Origin: Streptomyces sp. NBRC 110611
GTDB lineage: Bacteria; Actinomycetota; Actinomycetes; Streptomycetales; Streptomycetaceae
DNA: 64,000 nucleotides
Assembly (NCBI RefSeq): GCF_001590865.1
Contig: NZ_BBUY01000002.1
Location: 305,713-369,712 of the forward strand
Direction of reading: 5' to 3'
Made by a program: the position numbers and the translations under genes. The notes below the pieces were generated by a model. It did not search any database and was not told where the DNA came from. It saw only the letters and a program-made list of their open reading frames with translations. This document shows, in pieces, positions 8,929-18,120 of the stretch. Position 1 is the stretch's first letter. Every line of letters starts with the position of its first letter.

Positions 8929-10803
8929 CTACGAGAATGTGGCCGCCTCGCCGATGTCGGGCGCAGACCGTACTTCGATCCGGTCCCCTGTCCGCTCCAT
9001 CTCCAGGACGACGATCGCGTTCCGCCCCGTCCGCCACAGATGGCTCGGCGCGTACAGGGTGACCTGTGGCCCGAGGGACCAGTACCGGCCGAGCGCGAAC
9101 CCGTTGAGCCAGACCATGCCCTTGTCCCAACCCGGAAAGGCGAGGAAGCCGTCCGCGGGGATGTCGACATGAACCCAGGCCCGGTGGAACACGGGGCCGT
9201 TCGGGATGTCTCCGGTGCCGAATTCCACCGCCGAGAGGTCGTCCAGGGGCAGTCGGCGGATCTCCCAGTCGTGCAGTTCCTCGTCGTCGAGGAGGACCTT
9301 GCCGCTGATGCCCTTCGGGTCGTTGAAGTCCTTGCCGAAGTTGACCCGCCCGGTGGGGGCCACCAGGAGATCGAGGGTGCTGGAGGCGTCGGCCACGGTG
9401 AAGTCGACGGAGTGGTCCGGCTGGTTGCGGTCGAGGGTGCCGATCCGCTTGCCGTCGCCGAACACCAGCGCACGGTCGCCCAGCCCGGTGACCGTCAGCC
9501 CCTTGATCCCCAGGGGCCCGCGCACCCGCGTGCGGTAGTGGATCAGCCCGTACGACTGCCCGAGGGCCTCCATATGGACGGGGTCGGTGCGCTGCACCGG
9601 CGTGCGGCTCAGCGCGTCGAGGGCGTCCATCAGCGGCGCCGACTCGCGGACGGCGACCCTCTGGGCCGGCATCCGGTGTGGCGTGGCCGGCAGAGGTGTG
9701 TCCGGCAGTGTGGTGTATGCGGCGAGCACCTCGCGCACCTTGTGAAACTTCTCGGTGAGTTCGCCGGATTCGCTGATCGGGGCGTCGTAGTCGTAGCTGG
9801 TGACGGTGGGCTGATAGACGTTGCCGCTGAGATTGGCGCCCGTGTGCCAGCCGAAGTTCGTTCCGCCCACCGCCATATAGAAGTTGATCGACGCTCCCGC
9901 TTCGAGGATCTTCGCCACGTCGGCGGCGGTCTGCGCGGGGTCGGTGGTGTGGTGCCGCTCTCCCCAGTGATCGAACCAGCCGTCCCAGAACTCCGTGCAG
10001 AACACGGGCTTGTCCGGCTGGAACGTGCGCAGCTCGGCGAAGGGCCCGGTGGGGTCACCGGCGAAGTTGATGGTGGACAGGAGATCGGGAAGACTGCCGT
10101 TCTGCAGCATTTCCTGGGTGGCTCCGTTGGAGCAGAACAGCAGGCTGTCCACGCCCTGTTCCCGCATGGTGTCCCGCAGATGTTCCAGGTGCGCGTGGTC
10201 GTCGTCGTAGCTGCCGTACTCGTTCTCGACCTGTAGGGCGATGATGGGGCCGCCGCGCGTGGCCTGCAGATCGACGAGCCGGGGCAGCAGTTCGGCGAAC
10301 CAGGCGTCAACGGCCCGCTCATACTTGGGGTGGGAACGGCGCAGCGGTGCGTCCTTGTCCTTCAGGAGCCAGGCCGGCAGGCCACCGAAGTCCCACTCCG
10401 CGCAGATGTACGGTCCCGGCCGCACGATCACCTTGAGTCCGGTCTCGTCCGCGGTCCGCACGAAGGCGGCGACGTCGCGCCACCCGGTGAAGTCGGGGGC
10501 TGTCCTCTCGTACGGTTGGTGGAAGTTCCAGGCGACGTAGGTCTCCACCGTGTTCAGGCCCATGGCCCGCATGCGCAGCAACCGGTCACGCCAGTCCTCG
10601 GGGTGTGTCCGGAAGTAGTGGAAGGCACCCGAGAGGATCCGGAACGGCTCACCGTCCAGCAGGAATTCGGCTCCGCGGATGGTGAGGCCCCTCGGGCTTT
10701 CGGCCTGGGCGAGGGTCGTACGGCTGCTGCCCAGGGCGACGCCCACGGACGCGGCCCCCACCATGGCCGTGTTCAGGAATCTACGGCGGCTGAACTGCGT
10801 CAT
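8929..10803 (-). CDS. Exported GH35 beta-galactosidase
   Basis: A 624-aa enzyme with a twin-arginine signal (SRRRFLNTA, residues 5-13), so it is probably folded before export by Tat. The catalytic domain is glycoside hydrolase family 35: RGAEFLLDGEPFRILSG, AWNFHQP, PGPYICAEWDFGGLPAW, the acid/base in QVENEYGS (Glu195) and the nucleophile in FCTEFWDGWF (Glu271). The C-terminal third holds the beta-sandwich domains usual in the family. It should remove terminal beta-galactose from plant or other glycans outside the cell. No sugar transporter or regulator is next to it. Confidence 0.93.
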   Translation of the reverse strand: MTQFSRRRFLNTAMVGAASVGVALGSSRTTLAQAESPRGLTIRGAEFLLDGEPFRILSGAFHYFRTHPEDWRDRLLRMRAMGLNTVETYVAWNFHQPYERTAPDFTGWRDVAAFVRTADETGLKVIVRPGPYICAEWDFGGLPAWLLKDKDAPLRRSHPKYERAVDAWFAELLPRLVDLQATRGGPIIALQVENEYGSYDDDHAHLEHLRDTMREQGVDSLLFCSNGATQEMLQNGSLPDLLSTINFAGDPTGPFAELRTFQPDKPVFCTEFWDGWFDHWGERHHTTDPAQTAADVAKILEAGASINFYMAVGGTNFGWHTGANLSGNVYQPTVTSYDYDAPISESGELTEKFHKVREVLAAYTTLPDTPLPATPHRMPAQRVAVRESAPLMDALDALSRTPVQRTDPVHMEALGQSYGLIHYRTRVRGPLGIKGLTVTGLGDRALVFGDGKRIGTLDRNQPDHSVDFTVADASSTLDLLVAPTGRVNFGKDFNDPKGISGKVLLDDEELHDWEIRRLPLDDLSAVEFGTGDIPNGPVFHRAWVHVDIPADGFLAFPGWDKGMVWLNGFALGRYWSLGPQVTLYAPSHLWRTGRNAIVVLEMERTGDRIEVRSAPDIGEAATFS

Positions 10804-11000
10804 GTCTGCTCTCCTCGCCTCGACCGGCCGTCACCCAGGACTGGACATGTTCAGTAGCGCGCGTTTCTGTGCATGGGGAGTGTCATCCAGAACAGAAACA
10901 AACACAAGGTTCGCGTCCCGCTCCCGCCGTCCGGCTCCTCCCTGGCGTGCCGGCGGTGATGCAGGTCGAAGCCATGCAAAGAACGGCCGTTTAGGGCAGG

Positions 11001-11717
11001 TTATGTCTCGCCGCGTTTGCCGTAGGCCCGCTTCCATCGACGCAAATGCTTCGCATCGCCCTGGCCGGCACCATTGACGCTGATCAGTGACTCGAGACGA
11101 GCACCGTTGTTCCATAGGCCAAGGTGGTTGCGGTGGATGGCGAGGATGCCGTTGTTCACAGCGAAGTCCTCGGCCTGTCGGCTGAACCGCGTGGTGGTCA
11201 CAAAGATGGCGACATCGGCGTCGAAGTGCGCTTGGGCGCCCCTCAGATCGCGTACCTCATGGCTGGCGATGGCGCGACTGGGGGCGTAGCGCTTGCACTG
11301 AATCACCATCGTTCGTCCATCCGGCAGGCGTCCTCGCACATCTGCGCCGTTGTCACCGGATCCGCCCACCCGCCGAATCTCCGCGCAACCGTCCCTCCTG
11401 CACAACGCGGCCACCAACTCCTCGAACTCGGTCCCGGACATCGCGTCCACCTCGGCAAGCGTCCGCCGACCGGCCTTCACTTCCTCCCCATGCCGCCAAG
11501 CCCGATCCCTACTCCGGAGAAGTCGGTCCGTACGCCACAGCCACCACGCCGAAGTACCCACGGCCCCCAGCACAACAGCACCCAGCACGTAGGGCCAGAT
11601 AGCCGACCAGAAGACCACGAGCAGAACGAGCAGCAGCGCACCGCCGGCAAAAGCCCTTTGCTGTAACGCCTGACGACGCCTGCGCGTCGCAGAACGATGT
11701 CCCTTCCGAGTAGCCAT
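11001..11717 (-). CDS. Membrane-anchored Mrr-type restriction endonuclease
   Basis: A 238-aa protein with two adjacent hydrophobic segments (about residues 24-62), then a short linker and a restriction-endonuclease-like Mrr_cat domain. MSGTEFEELVAALCRRDGC opens the domain. The catalytic set can be read as Asp126 (DNGADVRG) and Gln140-x-Lys142 (VIQCKRY). Mrr-type enzymes cut modified DNA, and membrane-tethered forms are frequent in actinobacteria with unknown targets. It is a solitary gene. The membrane anchor suggests action on incoming DNA, which is inference. Confidence 0.85.
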   Translation of the reverse strand: MATRKGHRSATRRRRQALQQRAFAGGALLLVLLVVFWSAIWPYVLGAVVLGAVGTSAWWLWRTDRLLRSRDRAWRHGEEVKAGRRTLAEVDAMSGTEFEELVAALCRRDGCAEIRRVGGSGDNGADVRGRLPDGRTMVIQCKRYAPSRAIASHEVRDLRGAQAHFDADVAIFVTTTRFSRQAEDFAVNNGILAIHRNHLGLWNNGARLESLISVNGAGQGDAKHLRRWKRAYGKRGET

Positions 11718-11849
11718 GCCGCCCCTCCCCTGAGTCCCTCGGGATCAGTGTGGACAGCACACACGACGTCCGGAAGAACGCCTCATGGGGTCACGACTCC
11801 CCGATCCGGGCGGTGACAGGCAGCCGCCCATACCAGCTATGGGCGACAA

Positions 11850-12118
11850 GGGCTGCATTCCCCTCATGGCCTGCACACTCGCAACCGAGGGGCCGGGGCG
11901 GGAGCTGGTGCGAGCCGCAGCCGGCGGCCAGCGGTGGGAGGAAGCGGAAGATCACACCGTCGCCCGCGAGAATGCGGCCGAAGTGCTACGGGCCTACGGT
12001 TCGTGGGGCGCTCGCCGGCGTCGGTGGGCGAGCGAGAGCGCGTGGAGCGCGCCATCGGGAACTGTACGAGCAGGTCTACCACTGGCACCGGAAGCTGACC
12101 CAGCAGGACGACGGATGA
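11850..12118 (+). pseudogene. Possible frameshifted remnant of a small protein
   Basis: Coding-like stretches in three frames follow each other: ELVRAAAGGQRWEEAEDHTV, then VGERERVERAI, then RELYEQVYHWHRKLTQ before a stop at 12118. Codon third positions are G/C-rich in these pieces. This would fit one short helical protein broken by two indels. I do not recognise the family, and the stretch could also be chance, so the call is weak. Confidence 0.3.
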
Positions 12119-12119
12119 T

Positions 12120-12831
12120 CTAGCGTTCGCTGCCACGCAGCAGGGTGTAACGTGGCTCGCTGTCCGGGTCGCCAAAGTAGTAGTAGAGGGTGGGGCGTTC
12201 CGACGTTCCGCCGATGCTCCAGGTCATGCCACAGGCACCCGCAAGCCTCAGTTCTTGGCTGTACGTCCCGCTGTTCCCAAGGCTCCACTTGCCCGTTCCC
12301 TCGCAGTGGCCATGGTCGGTGTCGCTCAGCCGACGGGCAGTCGCCCGCCCGTCGGCGGTGAGTTCGAGCGTGCCGCCGCGGCCGTCCTGCCAGACGCCGA
12401 CCACGTCGGTAGGGCTCAGGTGGGGCGGCTCGTACAGCTTCACCAGGCCAGTCGCGTAGGCCAGCCCGCCCAACAGCGCAAGTCCTACAGCACTGGCGAC
12501 TCCCGATGCGACCACCTGTAGGGCCAGTTTCAGGCCGCTCCGCGGCTCAGTGCGGGACACCGCCAGCCGGGCGAGCGGCGCGCCCGGGACGATGGTCCCG
12601 GTCAGTGCCAGCCACCACCAGGCATGGGCCGCCGGCGAGCCCACTGCCCCCGCAGTCATCGTGTGCAGCGCGCTACCTACGCCAAGCAGCGCCGCCGACA
12701 CCCCCGATGGCCATTTCAGCCACCAGGGCCGCCGTCGACACCAGGATGGCCCTGCCCGTCCAGATGTCCCGAGGGCACGCCCCGTGGACGCCCTGCCCCG
12801 GCGGACTCTCTGCCATTACCTGTCCACTCAT
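12120..12831 (-). pseudogene. Membrane protein gene with a homopolymer frameshift
   Basis: An ATG at 12831 follows GGAGAGGTGATACGG, a good ribosome site, and opens a frame with a hydrophobic helix (AILVSTAALVAEMAIG). That frame would stop at 12673, but removing one C from the CCCCC run at 12701-12705 joins it to the 193-codon frame ending at 12120. The rest has further membrane helices (LLGVGSALHTM, LALTGTIVPG, ASGVASAVGLALLGG) and an outside domain beginning VGVWQDGRGGTLELT. The second half resembles a small lipocalin-like/DUF domain, unassigned. Either a real frameshift or a sequence error explains this. Confidence 0.55.
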
Positions 12832-12964
12832 CCGTATCACCTCTCCTACCTGCCTCCGACCAGGCAACGCCGATCAGCCTGGTCACCTCGGCCCACCGGC
12901 CGGCTTCCGATGCGTTCCTGTGAGGTTCGAAGGGTTCCGCAGCGTGCCCGGCCTCGCTCAGCCG

Positions 12965-12987
12965 AATATATCGGCAGCCGATATATT
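12965..12987. promoter_or_regulatory. Perfect inverted repeat, probable PadR operator
   Basis: The arms AATATATCGGC and GCCGATATATT are perfect reverse complements around a single A. AT-rich dyads of this kind bind PadR-family dimers. The repeat ends 8 bp before the annotated ATG of the PadR gene, so it should cover its promoter and make the gene autoregulated. Confidence 0.75.
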
Positions 12988-12995
12988 ATGGCTTC

Positions 12996-13391
12996 ATGGC
13001 ATCGAGGAACATGACACAGGCGGCGTTCTTCGTCCTGACCGCCCTGGCCGACCAGCCGCGACACGGGTACGGCATCTTGCGCGAGGTCGAGGAACTGTCC
13101 AGCGGCGAGGTGCAGTTGCGCGTCGGCACCCTCTACGGAGTGCTGGACCGGCTCACCGCCGACGGACTGATCGTCCTGGACCGCGAGGAGGTCCAGCAGG
13201 GCCGGCTCAGGCGCTACTACCGCCTCACCGACGAAGGCGTCCAGGCCCTCACCGCCGAGGCGGAACGAATGGCGGCCGGTGCCAGCGCGGCCAGGAAACG
13301 GATCACCAAAGGCCGCCGCGCCCCCGCCCCGGCCGATGTCAAACCCGCCAAGCCCGCCACCGGTCCCGGTCTCGCCGGAGGTCTCGCGTGA
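12996..13391 (+). CDS. PadR family transcriptional regulator
   Basis: A 131-aa protein with the PadR winged-helix pattern: TQAAFFVLTALADQPRHGYGI, then VGTLYGVLDRLTADGLI and RRYYRLTDEG. The C-terminus is a lysine/alanine/proline-rich tail in place of a long dimerisation helix. The ATG at 13011 (codon 6) has GAGGA just upstream and is an alternative start, since the first ATG sits almost on the operator. The stop overlaps the GTG of the membrane-protein gene (GTGA). PadR-plus-membrane-protein pairs are common in Streptomyces and usually mean repression of the partner. Confidence 0.9.
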   Translation: MASRNMTQAAFFVLTALADQPRHGYGILREVEELSSGEVQLRVGTLYGVLDRLTADGLIVLDREEVQQGRLRRYYRLTDEGVQALTAEAERMAAGASAARKRITKGRRAPAPADVKPAKPATGPGLAGGLA

Positions 13392-14389
13392 CGACCCTGC
13401 TCGAAACGCGCTACCGCGCGGTACTGCGCCTGCTGCCCGCGTACTACCGCCGGGCGCGGGAGGACGAGATGGTCGAGACGTACCTCTGGGACATCGACCA
13501 GGAGACGGCGGACCAGAGCAGGCCCACCGTGGGAGAGGTGGCGAGCGTCGCCGCTCTGGCGGTGCGCAGCCGACTGGCGGCCGCCGGCGCGCCCCGGCCC
13601 TATGCCCTGCTCGGCGCGGCGGCGCGGCTCTTCGTGCTCTTCGCCGTCCTGCTCCAGGCGGCCGCCGCGGTCGTCGACCGCGTCCTGGCACTGGCATGGG
13701 CGTCGACCGGCGATGCCACGCGGTGGGAAATGTTCGCGTCGGGCTTCACGGGCCACGGACTGCCGACCGGCATCATCTCCGTCGTCGACTGGACGCTCCC
13801 GCTGCTCTGGACGGCCGGATACGTCGCCCTCCTGCACGACCGCCGGCACCTCGCCCGGGCGGCCGTGCTGCTGGCCGCCCTGCCCACGGCCTGGCCGTTG
13901 GTGGCACCGCTGGTGGACGCATCAGTCCCGCCGGACCCCGCGTACGCGGCCACCTCGGCGCTCCTCGCCTGGCTGACGGCGCTCGCACTCTGCGCGGCCT
14001 ACCACCGTGATGCACCCCCGGCTTCCCTTCCCACGGGCTCTCCGGGACTGCTCTTCATGGCCTGCTGTGTGGTGATGGCAGCCTCCATCGTGCTGCTGCC
14101 GCTGGTCGCCGACTCGGTGTGGGCACCGGCCACCTGCTACCTCGCGGGCGCACTGGGCTGGCTGCTGTGGCACGCCTGGCGCACGGACCAGGACACCGCC
14201 TGCGGAGCCGTCGCCCTCGCGGCACTGGGCCTGCTGATCCTGGCGCTACGCGCGGCGGCCCTGTACCAGTGGCTCGACGTGCCCACCCCCGACGTACTCC
14301 TCGCCGGTGTCCTGGGACAGACGGCCGCGCTCGTCGTGCTGACCGGGGCGCTCGCGGCCGTGGCCGGGCGCGGCCTGCGCACGCGCTGA
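13388..14389 (+). CDS. Multi-pass membrane protein coupled to PadR
   Basis: A 333-aa protein that begins with a permease-prefix-like segment (TTLLETRYRAVLRLLPAYYR, then an acidic stretch). It continues with about eight hydrophobic segments, such as LFVLFAVLLQAAAAVV, LLFMACCVVMAASIVLL and VALAALGLLILAL. No catalytic motif was seen. The GTG start overlaps the PadR stop by 4 bp, so translation is probably coupled and the pair is one regulatory unit. The function is unknown; in similar pairs the second gene is thought to be the controlled envelope or stress protein. Confidence 0.8.
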   Translation: MTTLLETRYRAVLRLLPAYYRRAREDEMVETYLWDIDQETADQSRPTVGEVASVAALAVRSRLAAAGAPRPYALLGAAARLFVLFAVLLQAAAAVVDRVLALAWASTGDATRWEMFASGFTGHGLPTGIISVVDWTLPLLWTAGYVALLHDRRHLARAAVLLAALPTAWPLVAPLVDASVPPDPAYAATSALLAWLTALALCAAYHRDAPPASLPTGSPGLLFMACCVVMAASIVLLPLVADSVWAPATCYLAGALGWLLWHAWRTDQDTACGAVALAALGLLILALRAAALYQWLDVPTPDVLLAGVLGQTAALVVLTGALAAVAGRGLRTR

Positions 14390-14819
14390 ACCGGCCCGCG
14401 GCCCGGTGCGAGCCCACGTCACCGCTGCAGGGACGCAGAAGGGCACAACTTCGTGCAGAGGACGTCCGAGACCGGCTGCACTACCCGGCCACTGCCCGCG
14501 ACGTCCTCGGCCTCGACCCCGACGCCTTCCCCCCCCGCGTCCAGGACATCGTCCTGAACACCCCGGCGCCCGCGAACTGCGCGACAACTCGCGGACCACG
14601 CCGACCTCCCGGCAGGCCCCGTGCATCGCAGTCGGATGCGCCGCCGGTCGCCACAGGGCCCGCGGACTCACAGAACTCCTTGCCCGGGCACTCCGCGAGG
14701 GGCGCCGAGGCCCGACTCTCGCCAGGCCCGGCCCGTTGGTGTTCGCGAGATCTGCCCTCGGCGAGGCCAGCGAGGCCAGGGGGACGCGGCGCTCGCCGTC
14801 GGCCTGTGGTTGAGTCTCG

Positions 14820-14970
14820 GCCGGCTTGGATCTCCTGGCGCAGGTCGTTGTGGCGAGAGAAGAAGCTGCGGTCCAGGCCGGCTCGGCGGACAATGCCGGA
14901 GGCGCTCCGGCGGCATGTCGTCGAGGTCGGTCTCGGCCCGGCGGATGAGCCGGCGGACGCGGCTCTCAGG
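14820..14970 (-). pseudogene. Fragment of a small HTH-like, transposon-associated protein (DUF6262-like)
   Basis: On the minus strand a first frame reads SRVRRLIRRAETDLDDM and a second frame reads ASGIVRRAGLDRSFFSRHND followed by LRQEI. Joined by a frameshift they resemble the short helix-turn-helix proteins (DUF6262 group) encoded with some actinobacterial site-specific recombinases. Nothing else of such an element is left. The 14390-14820 stretch on its 3' side holds no gene I can support. Its stop side abuts the 3' end of the hydrolase gene. Confidence 0.35.
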
Positions 14971-15820
14971 TCAGGAACTGTGTCAGCAGATGGTTGAGCT
15001 CGGCGGGCCGCTCGGTGGGAAGGGAGTGGTGGGAGGCGTTCGGGAGGATGGCAACGCCTGCCTCGGGAAGGAGGCCACGGGCCGCGGCTGCCACCCGTTG
15101 CACGTTGTGGGCCCGACTGCGTTGGGCCAAGAGCACCAGAGTCGGAACGGTGCAGGCCCGCAAATCCGTTGGCCGGGGACGGCGCATGGCGATGACCTTG
15201 GAACGCGCCGCCGTCGTGGCGCTGTCGAGGAAGTCCCGCCACGCGGGGTCTGCGGGGAGCCGGCCGGCCTCCCACAGGAGGAAGGCCCGCTGTCGCCCCA
15301 CGGTGCGCCTCAGGAGGGCGGGAAGCGCGCGCAGCAGATAGCGCGCGCTCAGCCCGGCGAAACAGTTGGTGGGGTCGAGGAGGGCCAGCCGGCTGACGCG
15401 GTGGGACGCGTGCAGTGTGTAGTTCAGCGCGATCGCGGCGCCGTACGAGTGGCCGCACAGTCGCGTCTCCGCCAGGCCGAGCCCCTCCAGCACCGCGTCC
15501 AGCCACACCATCAGATCCCCGATGCCGCGCAGCGGCGCCCCGTCGTGGACGCTGCGGCCGATGTCGCCCATCAGATCGACCGCGTACACCCGGTGGTGGC
15601 GGCAGAGGTCCTTGACGTTGGCGAACCACGCCATGGAGGTGGTTCCGCCTCCGGGCAGCAGCACGAGCGGGGTGCCGCCTTCCGCGCCGCACACGTGGAC
15701 CCGCGTGGTGCCGTACGGCGATGGAACGTCGATGCTGGTGACGTCCACGGGCCAGCGTCGCAGCATGGCGTCGTACGCCGCGAAGAAGGTCGCCCGGTCG
15801 GTGGTGTTGCCCTGCCCCAT
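14966..15820 (-). CDS. Alpha/beta hydrolase
   Basis: A 284-aa protein starting at the ATG at 15820, which has GGCAGGACC in front. A longer in-frame TTG start exists at 15889 but lacks support. The fold is visible: VHVCGAEGGTPLVLLPGGGTT (oxyanion region), the nucleophile elbow GHSYGAA (Ser125) and a C-terminal SHHSLP histidine. It could be an esterase, lactonase or carbon-carbon hydrolase; the substrate is not evident. It is divergent from a MarR regulator with a palindrome between them, so it is likely under that regulator's control. Confidence 0.88.
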   Translation of the reverse strand: MGQGNTTDRATFFAAYDAMLRRWPVDVTSIDVPSPYGTTRVHVCGAEGGTPLVLLPGGGTTSMAWFANVKDLCRHHRVYAVDLMGDIGRSVHDGAPLRGIGDLMVWLDAVLEGLGLAETRLCGHSYGAAIALNYTLHASHRVSRLALLDPTNCFAGLSARYLLRALPALLRRTVGRQRAFLLWEAGRLPADPAWRDFLDSATTAARSKVIAMRRPRPTDLRACTVPTLVLLAQRSRAHNVQRVAAAARGLLPEAGVAILPNASHHSLPTERPAELNHLLTQFLT

Positions 15821-15892
15821 GGTCCTGCCCCCACTGATGTCGAACTGCTGCTGTCGCCGCCGTGGTCGCCCGTGTAATGTCTCGGTCAACAG

Positions 15893-15913
15893 TTATCTCG
15901 ATGAACGAGATAA
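15893..15913. promoter_or_regulatory. Inverted repeat, probable MarR operator
   Basis: TTATCTCG and CGAGATAA are perfect reverse complements separated by ATGAA. The 21-bp dyad lies between the divergent hydrolase and MarR genes, where a MarR dimer would control both. An in-frame ATG at 15901 falls inside the dyad, which argues against using it as the regulator's start. Confidence 0.7.
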
Positions 15914-15990
15914 TAAGAGATGGGGGACGAAGACGGGTGAGGAAGGCTGGGGAGGCCGGGGAGGCTGGGAACGAGGGAGACCGATCCTCG

Positions 15991-16473
15991 ATGCCGGACG
16001 ATCATGACCCTGGTCTGCAACTGGTGCACCTTCTCCGGGCGGTCACGGTTGAACTCGACCTGTTCGGCGGCGAGTTCGCGGCCCGCAACGGGCTGCACCC
16101 CACGGACGTACGCGCCTTGATCAGCCTCCTTGACGCCGCCCGGTCGGGCGCAACGGCCACCCCGGGATGGCTGGGCGCGCAGCTGGGGCTCAACTCGGCG
16201 GCCGTCACGGCTCTCGTCGACCGGCTCGAGCGGAGGGGGCTCGTGCGCCGTGAGCGTGACACCTACGATCGGCGCCGGGTGCTGTTGGCCGTCGAGGACA
16301 AGGCCGTCGCCCTGGGCTGGTCCTTCTTCGGGCCGCTGATCAACGAGATGGTCGCCGCGATGCGCTCCTTCGATGAGGCGGACCTGGTTGTGGTGCAGCG
16401 TTTCCTGCTGGCGATGCGCGACGTTGCCGCCGTTGGACGACGAACCCCATGGGACGGCCCTGCTGAACGGTGA
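15991..16473 (+). CDS. MarR family transcriptional regulator
   Basis: A 160-aa protein with the MarR winged helix: LVHLLRAVTVELDLF, HPTDVRALISLLDAA, LGLNSAAVTALVDRLERRG, and a wing ending in RERDTYDRRRVLLAV with the conserved Asp-x-x-Asp-Arg-Arg-like turn. The ATG at 15991 is chosen because MarR proteins start just before the first helix; longer in-frame starts (15901, GTG 15937) would add an odd basic/acidic tail. It probably represses itself and the divergent hydrolase through the dyad at 15893-15913. A phenolic or oxidative signal is typical of the family, but nothing here shows which. Confidence 0.88.
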   Translation: MPDDHDPGLQLVHLLRAVTVELDLFGGEFAARNGLHPTDVRALISLLDAARSGATATPGWLGAQLGLNSAAVTALVDRLERRGLVRRERDTYDRRRVLLAVEDKAVALGWSFFGPLINEMVAAMRSFDEADLVVVQRFLLAMRDVAAVGRRTPWDGPAER

Positions 16474-16499
16474 TCACGAGGCGGACGAGTCTCGCCGGT

Positions 16500-16790
16500 T
16501 CGGCCCTCGCCGCTGTGCACGCGCCAGCAGGGCCAGTGGCCGCAGGAGCAGCCGAGGACCGGCGTGGTGCCGGTGGAGGGGCCGACGAACTCCGGGGCGG
16601 GGTCGCGCAGGAAATGGCGTCCGGGGTCGCCGACCTCTTCGAGCGAGAGGCCGTCGTGCTGGTCGAGCAGGAAGCGTTCCTGCTCGGCCAGGCTGTTCTC
16701 CCTGCTCTCCGCGCGCCAGAGGTCGCGGGTGGCGTCGGCGACGTGCACGCGCAGGTCAGTGCCCTCGATACGAGGCCCACATGTCCGAGG
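16500..16790 (-). pseudogene. Fragment of a conserved hypothetical protein
   Basis: A strongly coding-like minus-strand stretch (G/C at most third positions) reads GTDLRVHVADATRDLWR, then ENSLAEQERFLLDQHDGLSL, then EFVGPSTGTTPVLGCSCGHW. This looks like the N-terminal half of a widespread Streptomyces protein of unknown function with a GCSCG motif. Neither a clear start nor the C-terminal half is present. The 3' side runs into the end of the MarR gene. Confidence 0.45.
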
Positions 16791-16878
16791 CCCGCACCGG
16801 AGCCGGAGCTGCTGCCTCTGGCGCGGATGCCGCGTGCATCCGAAGGAAATGGGCACGCAAGTGAGGACATTCCATTGG

Positions 16879-17280
16879 TGAGTTACGAAGCAGCGCTGGA
16901 GCAGTTCCTGGACGGCTGTGACGCCGAACGGGCGGGTCGGACCTGGCCGATCGGCTGAAGCATCTGCCGGAGCTGGTCGGCGACGAAGAGCCGGACGGGC
17001 TGCTCGCGTACGCGTACGACGGCGCTGCCTCGCTGTACTACGCATGTAAGTACCGGGAAACGCTGGATCGGGAGAACATCGAATCCTGCTGCAATCACGC
17101 CATGAACTCGGCCGAGTTCACCTCGGATGAGCTCGATGACGGAGTGGACCGCTACGAAATCGAGCGTGCACGGCAGTTGGCCGACATCGCTGACCTGACA
17201 ATCCAGAACGATCGACGCATCGCTCGTCGCGATGCTCAGGGACCGGTCACGGGAACACTCCGGGGAACGACTGGCCGAAC
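16879..17280 (+). pseudogene. Frameshifted hypothetical protein
   Basis: A GTG at 16879 follows GTGAGGAC and starts SYEAALEQFLDGCDAERA, which stops at 16958. The next frame continues as SDLADRLKHLPELVGDEEPD, then YDGAASLYYACKYRETLDRE and ERARQLADIADLTIQNDRR. The pieces look like one acidic helical protein broken by an indel near 16940. It ends against the convergent minus-strand gene at 17280. I do not recognise the family. Confidence 0.35.
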
Positions 17281-17951
17281 TACAGGTGACCGAGTCGCTC
17301 GGCGAGGGCTTGGGTGTGCTCCGGCTGAGCCAGGACGGACATCGCCGCTTGTTGTCTGCGATGGAGCGCGTCGACGTCTTGGCGCAACGCGCGAAGACGT
17401 GCACGCAACCGCAATCGCGTCTGCCATGGGTGCCACAGTGCCCGGAGTAAGTGTTGGGCTGTCGCCTGCCGGTATGCCTCACTGTGCGCCATGAGTTCGT
17501 CAAGAGACTCCCCCAGGACACCGCCGAGGCGGACATCGATCAGTTCGATGGCCTTGCATTGCAGGGCGCGTTCCTCGCCACCGCCGGCGAAGTCCAGGAC
17601 CGTGCGCGGTATGCCGGCCGAGAGCGCGGCCACCACAAGATCCGAGATCGCTTCCCGCTGGGTTTGCTCGGCGTCACCGCCGTCGTCCAGGACCGCCGTG
17701 ACGCCGAAACGCGCCGTGGCAAGCAGGCGTTCCCCGACCAGGTACCGGGACGGGCTCGGGCTCTGTCCGCGGCTCGGCGCGATGTCTCCTACCCTGTCGC
17801 ACACCGTTGCCACACGCAGGAGCTGTTGCATGACCGCCGCACGCAACTGTCGGCGCTCCTGGTTCCTGGAGAGGTAGTTGGTCACCGCGGCACCGACGAC
17901 ACCACCGGCCGTGGTGTATGCCAGGTCCATCCATCCGGGCATGCACGCCAC
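17280..17951 (-). CDS. Hypothetical protein with N-terminal membrane helix
   Basis: A 223-aa protein. Residues about 8-25 (DLAYTTAGGVVGAAVTNYL) form a short membrane helix, followed by a charged, mostly helical cytoplasmic part (RNQERRQLRAAVMQQLL; LRLRARLRALRQDVDALHRR). No catalytic motif is seen. Such single-helix, coiled-coil-like proteins are frequent in Streptomyces and have no known role. It is alone on its strand between the remnant at 16879-17280 and the MerR gene. Confidence 0.55.
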   Translation of the reverse strand: MACMPGWMDLAYTTAGGVVGAAVTNYLSRNQERRQLRAAVMQQLLRVATVCDRVGDIAPSRGQSPSPSRYLVGERLLATARFGVTAVLDDGGDAEQTQREAISDLVVAALSAGIPRTVLDFAGGGEERALQCKAIELIDVRLGGVLGESLDELMAHSEAYRQATAQHLLRALWHPWQTRLRLRARLRALRQDVDALHRRQQAAMSVLAQPEHTQALAERLGHL

Positions 17952-18120
17952 CTCACTGTGCCGGGAGCAGGTGGATCACTTCGCACGGAAACGGTCCGAG
18001 CATAAGCAGGCTGCCGGACCGGGGGAAGACCGAGATCGGTCCGACCGGTCCAAGCCGGGAACCGGGCCCAGCCAGGAACCGGGCCGATCCAGGCACCGGG
18101 CCGGGTGGCGGGCGGCCGGT

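Noticed and set aside
16883..17536. A 217-codon minus-strand open frame
   Set aside because: It overlaps the 3' half of the better-supported gene 17280-17951 in another frame and has no motif or coding bias.
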